Part shown: in pieces, positions 16,763-22,860 of the stretch | Numbering within the stretch: the stretch's first letter is position 1 | How the letters are laid out: each line of letters starts with the position of its first letter | Program-made: the position numbers and the translations under genes | From: CAKUFA01 sp963646285 | GTDB lineage: Bacteria > Bacillota > Clostridia > Christensenellales > Aristaeellaceae | Assembly: GCA_963646285.1 (NCBI GenBank) | Contig: CAVIWF010000043.1 | Coordinates: forward strand, 1 to 22,860 | Length of the DNA stretch: 22,860 bases | Direction: 5' to 3' | The notes under the pieces: generated by a model | Told to the model about the DNA's origin: nothing | The model's database searches: none | What the model saw: only the letters and a program-made list of their open reading frames with translations

Positions 16763-17959
16763 ATGAACATCCTCATCACCGGTTCCGCAGGCATGGTGGG
16801 TACCGCTTTGGTCAACAACCTGAAAACCATGCAGGATGGCCGCAATAAGACCCGTCCCAACCTTTCCGTTGGCGAAATCTATGAGTATGACCTGTCTTCC
16901 ACGCCGGAAGAGCTGGATGCGTACTGTGCGAAGGCAGACTTCGTGTTCAATCTGGCGGGCGTGAACCGGCCCACGAACACGGAAGACTTCATGAAGGGGA
17001 ACTTCGGCTTTGCGTCGGAACTGCTGAACTGTCTTAAAAAGCACGGCAACAAGGCGCCCATCATGCTGTCTTCCTCCATTCAGGCCACCCTGGCAGGACG
17101 CTTCGGCAACAGCGAGTATGGCCGAAGCAAAAAGGCCGGAGAAGAACTGTTCTTCGATTACGCCAAGGAAACAGGTGCCAAAGTGACGGTCTATCGTTTT
17201 CCTAATCTTATGGGGCACAGCCGCCCTAACTATAACAGCGCCGTCAGCACTTTCTGCTGGGCAGTGGCTAATGATGAGCCTTTCACGGTCAACGACCGAA
17301 GCACCGAGCTGGAGCTGCTGTACATCGATGATCTGGTGGAAGGCATGTTTGACTTGCTGGAAGGAAAGGAACAGCACTGCGAGTTTGACGGCGTGGAGAC
17401 GGTGCTGCAATCCAATGGCCGCTATTGCTGCGTTCCTGTGACCCACAAGGTGACGCTGGGGGAGATTGTGGATCTTCTGCAGGCGTTCAAGCAGCAGCCC
17501 ACCACCCTGCTGATGCCTAAGATGCCCAATGGTTCCTTTGCCAAGAAACTGTACTCCCTCTACCTGACCTATTTGCCCACGGACAAGTTCAAGTACGCGC
17601 TGAAAATGAACGTGGACGATCGCGGCTCCTTCACCGAGCTGGTGCACACGGCGGATTGTGGTCAAGTGTCCATCAACATTTCAAAGCCCGGCATTACCAA
17701 GGGGCAGCACTGGCACAACAGCAAGTGGGAACTGTTTATTGTGGTGGCAGGCCACGGGCTCATTCAGGAGCGGAATATCAACACCGGTGAAACGGTGGAG
17801 TTTGAAGTGTCTGGGGAGAAAATCGAAGCCGTGCACATGATCCCTGGCTGGACGCACAACATCATCAACCTATCTGATACAGAAAATCTGGTCACTGTGA
17901 TGACCTGCAACGAGATTTTTGATCCCAAGCATCCGGATACGTTTTTTGAGAAGGTGTGA
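16763..17959 (+). CDS. fnlB: UDP-2-acetamido-2,6-dideoxy-hexulose reductase, SDR-cupin fusion (FnlB/CapF)
   Basis: This 398-residue, two-domain protein is the middle enzyme of UDP-L-FucNAc synthesis. The N-terminal SDR domain has TGSAGMVGT at residues 6-14, SSSIQAT at 103-109 and YGRSK at 119-123. The C-terminal cupin domain starts near 275 and carries GQHWHNSKWE at 314-323 with metal-binding candidates His316 and His318, then GHGLIQER and HMIPGWTHNI. In the CapF family the cupin domain performs C3 epimerisation and the SDR domain reduces C4. TAGGAG is about 7 bases before the ATG. Its expression must either cross the antisense BRO-like gene or come from an unseen promoter. Confidence 0.93.
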   Translation: MNILITGSAGMVGTALVNNLKTMQDGRNKTRPNLSVGEIYEYDLSSTPEELDAYCAKADFVFNLAGVNRPTNTEDFMKGNFGFASELLNCLKKHGNKAPIMLSSSIQATLAGRFGNSEYGRSKKAGEELFFDYAKETGAKVTVYRFPNLMGHSRPNYNSAVSTFCWAVANDEPFTVNDRSTELELLYIDDLVEGMFDLLEGKEQHCEFDGVETVLQSNGRYCCVPVTHKVTLGEIVDLLQAFKQQPTTLLMPKMPNGSFAKKLYSLYLTYLPTDKFKYALKMNVDDRGSFTELVHTADCGQVSINISKPGITKGQHWHNSKWELFIVVAGHGLIQERNINTGETVEFEVSGEKIEAVHMIPGWTHNIINLSDTENLVTVMTCNEIFDPKHPDTFFEKV

Positions 17960-17962
17960 ATC

Positions 17963-19138
17963 ATGGCAGATTACAGCAACATTTCCTTTCGTAACAATGG
18001 CAAGCTTAAACTTCTCATCATTGTGGGTACTCGCCCGGAGATCATTCGCCTTGCTGCGGTGATCAACAAAACTCGTAAGTATTTCGATGTGATTCTTGCC
18101 CACACGGGACAGAATTACGACTATAACCTGAACGGCGTGTTCTTCCATGACTTGCAGCTGGCAGACCCGGAAGTGTACCTGAATGCAGTCGGTGCTGACC
18201 TGGGCGAAACCATGGGCAACATCATTGCCGAGAGCTACAAGCTGATGGTGGCCGTCAAGCCCGATGCTGTCCTTGTGCTGGGGGATACCAACAGCTGCCT
18301 GTCCGTGATCGGCGCGAAGCGTCTGCACATCCCGATCTTCCACATGGAGGCGGGCAACCGCTGCAAGGATGAGTGCCTGCCGGAGGAGACGAACCGGCGC
18401 ATCGTGGACATCATTTCCGATGTGAACATGGCTTACTCGGAGCATGCACGGCGTTATCTGGCAGATACGGGACTGCCTCGGGAACGTACCTACGTGACGG
18501 GTTCGCCCATGGCAGAGGTGCTTCATCATAACCTGGAGAAAATCGAAGCATCCGATATTCATGCTCGTCTGGGTTTGGAAAAGGGCAAGTACATCCTGCT
18601 GTCTGCCCATCGAGAAGAGAATATTGACACGGAGAAAAACTTCACATCCCTGTTTACCGCCATTAACAAAATGGCGGAGAAGTATGACATGCCCATCCTG
18701 TATTCCTGCCACCCGAGAAGCCGCAAGCGCTTGGAGCAGAGCGGCTTCCAGCTGGACAGACGGGTCATTCAGCATGAGCCGCTGGGCTTCCATGACTACA
18801 ACTGCCTGCAAATGAATGCTTTCTGTGTCGTGTCCGATTCTGGTACCCTGCCGGAAGAAAGCAGCTTCTTCACCAGCGTGGGACATCCCTTCCCGGCCGT
18901 GTGCATCCGCACCAGCACTGAACGCCCTGAAGCGCTGGACAAGGCCTGCTTCATCCTTGCAGGCATTGATGGGGATCATCTCCTGCAAGCTGTGGACGTG
19001 GCGGTAGAAATGAACAAGAACGGCGACCTTGGCATTCCCGTGCCGGATTATCGGGACGAGAACGTGTCCGATAAGGTGGTCAAAATCATCCAGAGCTACA
19101 CAGGCGTGGTCGATAAAATGGTGTGGAGGAAATACTGA
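17963..19138 (+). CDS. fnlC: UDP-2-acetamido-2,6-dideoxy-L-talose 2-epimerase (FnlC/CapG)
   Basis: This 391-residue non-hydrolysing UDP-HexNAc 2-epimerase homologue starts 3 bases after fnlB. GTRPEIIR lies at about 22-29, followed by LGDTNSCL, HMEAGNRCKDECLPEETNRR, SAHREEN and VSDSGTLPEESSFF. The HMEAGNRC form, instead of HVEAGLRT as in the WecB of this window, and the immediate linkage to fnlB identify it as the last enzyme, giving UDP-L-FucNAc. Two paralogous 2-epimerases with separate jobs are therefore encoded in one locus. GAGAAGG at the end of fnlB serves as ribosome binding site. Confidence 0.92.
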   Translation: MADYSNISFRNNGKLKLLIIVGTRPEIIRLAAVINKTRKYFDVILAHTGQNYDYNLNGVFFHDLQLADPEVYLNAVGADLGETMGNIIAESYKLMVAVKPDAVLVLGDTNSCLSVIGAKRLHIPIFHMEAGNRCKDECLPEETNRRIVDIISDVNMAYSEHARRYLADTGLPRERTYVTGSPMAEVLHHNLEKIEASDIHARLGLEKGKYILLSAHREENIDTEKNFTSLFTAINKMAEKYDMPILYSCHPRSRKRLEQSGFQLDRRVIQHEPLGFHDYNCLQMNAFCVVSDSGTLPEESSFFTSVGHPFPAVCIRTSTERPEALDKACFILAGIDGDHLLQAVDVAVEMNKNGDLGIPVPDYRDENVSDKVVKIIQSYTGVVDKMVWRKY

Positions 19139-19158
19139 TTCGTACGGAGCGAACGTCA

Positions 19159-20319
19159 ATGATTGATACCCAAACAGTGTTGTCTCTGCTCAAGTCTTCT
19201 CTTTGCAATGGCACGTTTGCAGTGGACGCTGCTTTGCCGGTAGAAGAATATCTCGCCTTTGCCCGCACCCAGCAAATCGAGGCACTGATCATTACCGGCA
19301 TGCACAAATCCGGCGTGAGCATTTCAAAAGAAGTCCGCAACATTTTGCTGCGGGCAACCCTGCTGAGCAATCGCCAAGTCGATGCAGCAAAGTCGCTTGT
19401 TACACTTTTTGAGGCGAACGAAATCGATTACATGCCGCTAAAGGGATGCGTGCTGAAGACGCTTTATCCATCTGAAGAGCTTCGCTCCATGGGGGATATT
19501 GATATTCTGGTGAAAGCAGACCAGTATGCTCGCATTCGTCCCTTGATGCTTTCCCTTGGCTATCAGGAAGGCGTGCAAAGCGACCATGAGTATATATGGG
19601 ATAAGGATGGTATTCACGTCGAGCTGCACAAGCGGCTGATTCCATCTTATAACAAGGACTATTACGCCTACTACGGCGACGGCTGGCAGCTGGCGAAGCC
19701 TACGGTCACGTCATACCGCTACGAAATGTCTCATGAAGATACGCTGATCTATCTTTTTACTCACTTTGCCAAGCATTATCGGGACTCTGGTGTAGGCATT
19801 CGTCAGGCACTGGACTTGTACGTATATCGCAAAGCTTATCCCAATCTGGATGAATCGTACATCGTGGAGAAAATGAGACTTCTTCAGCTGAACCGCTTCT
19901 ATGAGAATACTATGCACATGCTGGATGTGTGGTTCGGCAACGCTGAGCACACCGAAGCGTCCCAGCTGATTTCTGACCGGCTCTTTGCCAGCGGTGTCTT
20001 TGGCACGTATGAAAACAGTCTCCAATCCACCATGCTGAAAAAGGTCAACCGTCACGGCTCTGTGCAGGAAGTCAAGCTGCTGAACTGGTTTCATCGTGCG
20101 TTTCCTGCCTATAGCAGCATGCGTCAGCTGTACCCTGTGCTGCGGCAGTGGCCCATCCTCCTGCCCGCCATGTGGGTGACTCGGTGGGGGAATGTGCTGC
20201 TCCACAAGCGTGGTAAGTTCAAGCAGTATATGGTGGAGGATCAATCGCTTAACGAGAACTCCGTACAGGAATATCACGAAATGCTTCAGAAGTCGGGCTT
20301 GGATTTTAACTTCAAGTGA
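19159..20319 (+). CDS. Nucleotidyltransferase family protein (NTP_transf_5-like)
   Basis: About 386 residues. The nucleotidyltransferase core has MPLKGCVLK at 92-100, RSMGDIDILV at 109-118 with Asp113 and Asp115, and a third acidic residue in HVELHKRL (Glu155). This matches the NTP_transf_5 group of the polymerase-beta-type fold. Such proteins occur beside PqqD-like and HPr-kinase-like genes and in some RiPP and polysaccharide clusters; their substrate is generally unknown. ATG 19159 has GGAG 9 bases upstream; the longer frame from GTG 19123 would overlap fnlC and is less likely. It is the last + strand gene of the locus and converges on the response regulator gene. Confidence 0.8.
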   Translation: MIDTQTVLSLLKSSLCNGTFAVDAALPVEEYLAFARTQQIEALIITGMHKSGVSISKEVRNILLRATLLSNRQVDAAKSLVTLFEANEIDYMPLKGCVLKTLYPSEELRSMGDIDILVKADQYARIRPLMLSLGYQEGVQSDHEYIWDKDGIHVELHKRLIPSYNKDYYAYYGDGWQLAKPTVTSYRYEMSHEDTLIYLFTHFAKHYRDSGVGIRQALDLYVYRKAYPNLDESYIVEKMRLLQLNRFYENTMHMLDVWFGNAEHTEASQLISDRLFASGVFGTYENSLQSTMLKKVNRHGSVQEVKLLNWFHRAFPAYSSMRQLYPVLRQWPILLPAMWVTRWGNVLLHKRGKFKQYMVEDQSLNENSVQEYHEMLQKSGLDFNFK

Positions 20320-20372
20320 AATAGGAAAGTCCGTTATCTGTTTAGGCGTATGATGGCTGGGGGATGATGGCT

Positions 20373-21080
20373 TTACTTCCGATACTGTGCTGGTGAAACT
20401 TGATAGTACTTTTGAAACACCGCACTGAAATAGCGTACATCTTTATACCCCACCTGTTCAGCAATCTGTGCGATGGTCAATTCGGGGTGTTCCATCAATC
20501 GTTTGGCATTCTTCATTCGTACATCTGTCAGGTATTCACTGAAATTGGTGCCGGTTTCCTTTTTGAAAAGTGTAGAAAGATAAGTTGAACTGACATAAAC
20601 ACGAGAGGCGACACTATCCAGCGTAATATGTTCTTCAAAATGAGTTGCTATGTAGTCGCAGGCAGCTTGTATCAGTTTGCGGCCGGATTCTTCCTGAGGT
20701 TTCGGTTGATTCAACTTTTCCAGTGTCTTCTCCAATGCGCTGGAAAGCTCGGCACGATTCACAGGCTTGGGAAGAAAATCTTCTACACCCAGCTGAATGG
20801 CCTCACGGGCATAGGCAAAATTGGTATAGGAGCTAATAATCAGGAACCGTGTAGGCATGTCCATTTCCAACGCTTTTGCAATGATTTCCAGCCCTGACTT
20901 TCCCGGCATGCAAATGTCCGTGATCACGATGTCGGGACGGTTTTTCACCAGCATGTCAAACAATTCATCTCCGTCGTGGGCGCAGCCAAGGAGATGGAGG
21001 CCTAGCCTTTTCCAGTCAATCAAGCATTGCAATAGGGTCAGTGCCAGGGGTTCATCATCAGCTAGCAGAACATTTGCCAT
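20373..21080 (-). CDS. YesN-like response regulator with AraC-type DNA-binding domain
   Basis: This 235-residue protein has a receiver domain (residues 1-120) with the acidic pocket Asp8/Asp9, phosphorylation site Asp55 in VITDICMPG, and Lys105 in FLPKP. Two AraC-family helix-turn-helix motifs follow at about 135-235 (VASRVYVSSTYLSTLFKKETG, IAEQVGYKDVRYFSAVFQKY). It would activate target genes on phosphorylation by the adjacent kinase. A strong AAGGAGG (21090-21096) lies inside the 3' end of the kinase gene, and the two genes overlap by 23 bases, so they are co-transcribed. At 235 residues it is close to the compact form of the family. Targets are probably sugar transport genes outside the window. 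Confidence 0.92.
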   Translation of the reverse strand: MANVLLADDEPLALTLLQCLIDWKRLGLHLLGCAHDGDELFDMLVKNRPDIVITDICMPGKSGLEIIAKALEMDMPTRFLIISSYTNFAYAREAIQLGVEDFLPKPVNRAELSSALEKTLEKLNQPKPQEESGRKLIQAACDYIATHFEEHITLDSVASRVYVSSTYLSTLFKKETGTNFSEYLTDVRMKNAKRLMEHPELTIAQIAEQVGYKDVRYFSAVFQKYYQVSPAQYRK

Positions 21081-22545
21081 CTTTCGTTTCCTCCTTTCTA
21101 TATGGTAAAAGCATCGTTACGCAGGTGCTTTGGTTAGGCGTGCTATCGATGAGGACACGAATTGGTTCACCGAAGAATTGACTGGCTCGCTGCACAACGC
21201 TGGAAAGTCCAATGCCCTCCGTATCGCAGTAGGTTGTGCTCTTGAGCTTTTCACGAATTTCCTGCAGTTGGCTTGACGTAAAGCCGATACCGTTATCTTC
21301 AATAGCAATGGCGATGCTTTCTCCTGTGCGGCTTACCTGCACACAGATAGCACCGCCTTCTTTTTTGGGCATAATGCCATGGATCAGTGCATTCTCGCAA
21401 ATTGGCTGCAGCAGCATGGAAGGCGCCGGCAGATCTGCACATGAGGGCTCTACGGCAATGAAATATTGGAGCCTGTCACCGAAGCGCCGCTTTTGAATGG
21501 CCAAATAGTCTTCTGCATTTTTGATTTCTTCTTTTAGCGTAACGCTCTTTCCTAGTTTGCTGAGGGAATACCGAAGATAGCTGGCTGTCTGCTCAATCAT
21601 GTCAAAGGTTTTGAAGGCAGCTTCTTCAGCGGCTTGCCCGGCAATCACATTCAAGGCATTAAACAAAAAATGTGGATTCACACGGGACTGGAGTGTCAGC
21701 AGCTGTGCTTTGGCAAGGCTGCTTTTCATCTGCGCCTCCCGCACCTCTGCCTCTTTCATTTGCCGTTCCAATTCTTCCTGCTTTTTCAGCTGCTCAATCT
21801 GTTGCTGAATGGTTTCCAGCATGTGATAAAACGCTACGGTCAGTACGCCGACTTCATCACGGCTTTGCGTGGCGGTTGCCGGCATATCGATGGACCATTC
21901 GCCTTGGCAGATTTTTTCTGCACAGGCTGTTAAGGCGGTTAAGTTCCTCGTCATCTTATCAGAAAACTTCATCAAAAACAAAAGAAAGAGCAGAACCAGC
22001 AATACGGCTCCAACGATGGTTATTTCGGTTAGCTTGGCCTGCCTGAGTTCAAGTTGGATTTTTCCTTCGCTGCGATGGGCATTGATGGTCTTGGTATACG
22101 TCGGCAGAAGCATCTGGATTGTGTCAATTCTGGCATTCACGGAAGAATAGATGCTGAGTGCTTCCTCTGCAGTGGAAAAATACTGTTGAAGCATTTCCCG
22201 GGCGGCTGATGTGTAGCTGGCGGTTAGAACCTTCAAGTCGCTGAAGATAGCGCCTGACAGATGATCGCAAAGGTTCTGCGATGCCATATCCATGGCATCC
22301 AACTGTACGAGGCACTGGTCACGTGTGGTGCCATTTCTGTTTTGCGCATAAGTAAACAGCAGGCTATCCGCACTTGTAAAGCCATCCTTCAGCGTGTCAT
22401 AGTCTTCCTGAACAGTGAGAAGAAGACTCTGCTGATAGAAGAGCGAATGATTGTTGACCTCCAGGAATGTGCAGAACGCCAGAAGCAATGCAGACATGCC
22501 AAGTACAAAGCACATTAACTTTTGCTTGATGGTGAAGCCTTTCAT
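21058..22545 (-). CDS. YesM/LytS-type sensor histidine kinase
   Basis: This 495-residue protein has a first membrane helix at about 8-29, an extracytoplasmic sensor region at 30-172, a second helix at about 175-193, a HAMP domain at 195-250 and a coiled coil to about 280. The His_kinase domain follows with phospho-acceptor His292 in RVNPHFLFN, N-box PICENALIHG around Asn385, and DNGIGF at 417-422. ATG 22545 is chosen because it overlaps the stop of the upstream sensor gene (ATGA) and has AAGAGG 8 bases upstream. Such kinases can take their signal from a sugar-binding lipoprotein encoded upstream, as in XylFII-LytS-YesN. Here that upstream gene is broken. Confidence 0.92.
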   Translation of the reverse strand: MKGFTIKQKLMCFVLGMSALLLAFCTFLEVNNHSLFYQQSLLLTVQEDYDTLKDGFTSADSLLFTYAQNRNGTTRDQCLVQLDAMDMASQNLCDHLSGAIFSDLKVLTASYTSAAREMLQQYFSTAEEALSIYSSVNARIDTIQMLLPTYTKTINAHRSEGKIQLELRQAKLTEITIVGAVLLVLLFLLFLMKFSDKMTRNLTALTACAEKICQGEWSIDMPATATQSRDEVGVLTVAFYHMLETIQQQIEQLKKQEELERQMKEAEVREAQMKSSLAKAQLLTLQSRVNPHFLFNALNVIAGQAAEEAAFKTFDMIEQTASYLRYSLSKLGKSVTLKEEIKNAEDYLAIQKRRFGDRLQYFIAVEPSCADLPAPSMLLQPICENALIHGIMPKKEGGAICVQVSRTGESIAIAIEDNGIGFTSSQLQEIREKLKSTTYCDTEGIGLSSVVQRASQFFGEPIRVLIDSTPNQSTCVTMLLPYRKEETKDGKCSAS

Positions 22546-22748
22546 GGCATTGCCTCTTTTCTGTAAACGGGGATGCATTCGAAATCAAGATCTTCGATGT
22601 CCTCACCATTGGCCATGCGGATGAGCATTTCTGCGCAAACCGTGCCTACGGCTTCTGTATTCTGCGTAAGGGTAACATCAACAGCACCGGATTCAAGGTA
22701 GGTATCGATTTGCTCAAACCGGTCATAGGTGATGACCACGGAAATCAA
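22542..22748 (-). pseudogene. Truncated sugar-binding-type sensor protein (Peripla_BP/LacI-like), C-terminal remnant
   Basis: About 68 codons remain, ending in TGA overlapping the kinase start. The remnant begins ISVVITYDRFEQID, then GAVDVTLTQNTEAVGTVCAEML and LDFECIPVYRK. This resembles the final ~70 residues of periplasmic sugar-binding proteins or LacI-type effector domains, which are normally about 300 residues long. In-frame reading stops immediately upstream (TGA on the minus strand at 22752-22754), and the other two frames do not continue the family pattern, so the loss is not a simple frameshift. The break coincides with the start of a probable insertion sequence. As the third partner of the kinase/regulator pair, it would have been the ligand sensor. 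Confidence 0.65.
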
Positions 22749-22860
22749 TTTTCAGAAACTCCCACATGAGACCTTTTCAAGCGGCGAAAAATATGATATA
22801 ACACGAGCATGGAAAGAATAAGTTTCATCGACTTTTTTGATGAGGTCGAAACGACGGAAG
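22749..22860 (+). mobile_element. Left end of a probable insertion sequence (runs off the right edge)
   Basis: Sequence homology to the sensor gene ends at about 22749. The next bases (tttcagaaactcccacatga) have the look of an IS terminal region, and a new reading frame starts about 60 bases further on in the outward direction, the usual distance from an IS end to its transposase. The right end, terminal inverted repeat and target duplication are outside the window, so the element is inferred from the broken gene and spacing. Confidence 0.45.
22809..22860 (+). CDS. Probable transposase, N-terminal fragment (partial)
   Basis: An open frame starts at ATG 22809 and remains open to the window end (17 codons, MERISFIDFFDEVETTE). 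An N-terminal 'I-x-F-(I/V)-D-F-F' followed by acidic/Thr-Glu residues is reminiscent of IS1595/ISXO2-type transposases, where such a segment precedes a zinc-ribbon. The fragment is too short to be sure of the family. A TATGAT/TATAAC-like AT-rich stretch at about 22793-22801 could be its promoter; no clear ribosome binding site is visible. Confidence 0.35.
   Translation, partial: MERISFIDFFDEVETTE

Noticed and set aside
17870..19159. 429-codon minus-strand reading frame opposite fnlC
   Set aside because: Antisense shadow with no recognisable domain; fnlC is clearly coding on the + strand.
20320..20372. Intrinsic terminator between the convergent nucleotidyltransferase and response regulator genes
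   Set aside because: No stable stem with a T-run could be found in the 53-base gap.
1..22860. CRISPR arrays, tRNA or rRNA genes, riboswitches, complete prophage
   Set aside because: No regularly spaced repeats, cloverleaf-like or rRNA-like sequence was seen, and no phage structural or integrase genes accompany the BRO-like gene.

Overview
The window is a surface-polysaccharide (capsule or exopolysaccharide) biosynthesis locus. It is probably from a gut-type anaerobic member of the Bacillota (Clostridia or Negativicutes). The pointers are strong AAGGAGG-type ribosome binding sites, a CDP-polyol phosphotransferase of the teichoic-acid enzyme family, and a YesM/YesN-type two-component pair. I cannot name a species. 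Genes cover nearly the whole window. The only gaps are short, and I saw no tRNA, rRNA or CRISPR array.

Layout on the + strand: the 3' end of a PqqD-like gene (2-106); then a translationally coupled block of a TagF/TagB-like polyol-phosphate transferase, an IspD/TarI-type cytidylyltransferase and an extended-SDR epimerase (197-3173). Next come a GT4 glycosyltransferase, a protein resembling the beta-propeller domain of glucosamine inositolphosphorylceramide transferase, two more GT4-like transferases and a Wzy-like polymerase (3109-8667). Then wecC, an XcbB/CpsF-like alpha/beta hydrolase and wecB, which together contain the UDP-ManNAcA pathway (8707-11847). A further GT4-like transferase and a Wzx flippase follow (11907-14702). 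Last are fnlA/capE, fnlB/capF and fnlC/capG, the UDP-L-FucNAc pathway, and an NTP_transf_5-type nucleotidyltransferase (14725-20319). A BRO/DinD-like gene with its own promoter sits on the opposite strand between fnlA and fnlB.

On the - strand at the right end are a YesN-like response regulator, a YesM-like histidine kinase and the last ~68 codons of a sugar-binding-type sensor protein. That sensor gene breaks off at about 22749, where the start of what looks like an insertion sequence begins.

Together the genes predict a Wzx/Wzy-assembled polymer containing ManNAcA and L-FucNAc (the same sugar-nucleotide enzymes as Staphylococcus aureus type 5/8 capsule), probably with a CDP-activated polyol phosphate substituent. 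The initiating phosphoglycosyl transferase and the chain-length genes are not in the window. Base composition is mosaic: the sugar-nucleotide genes are GC-richer, while the polymerase, flippase and several transferase genes are AT-rich, which suggests modular exchange of strain-specific genes.
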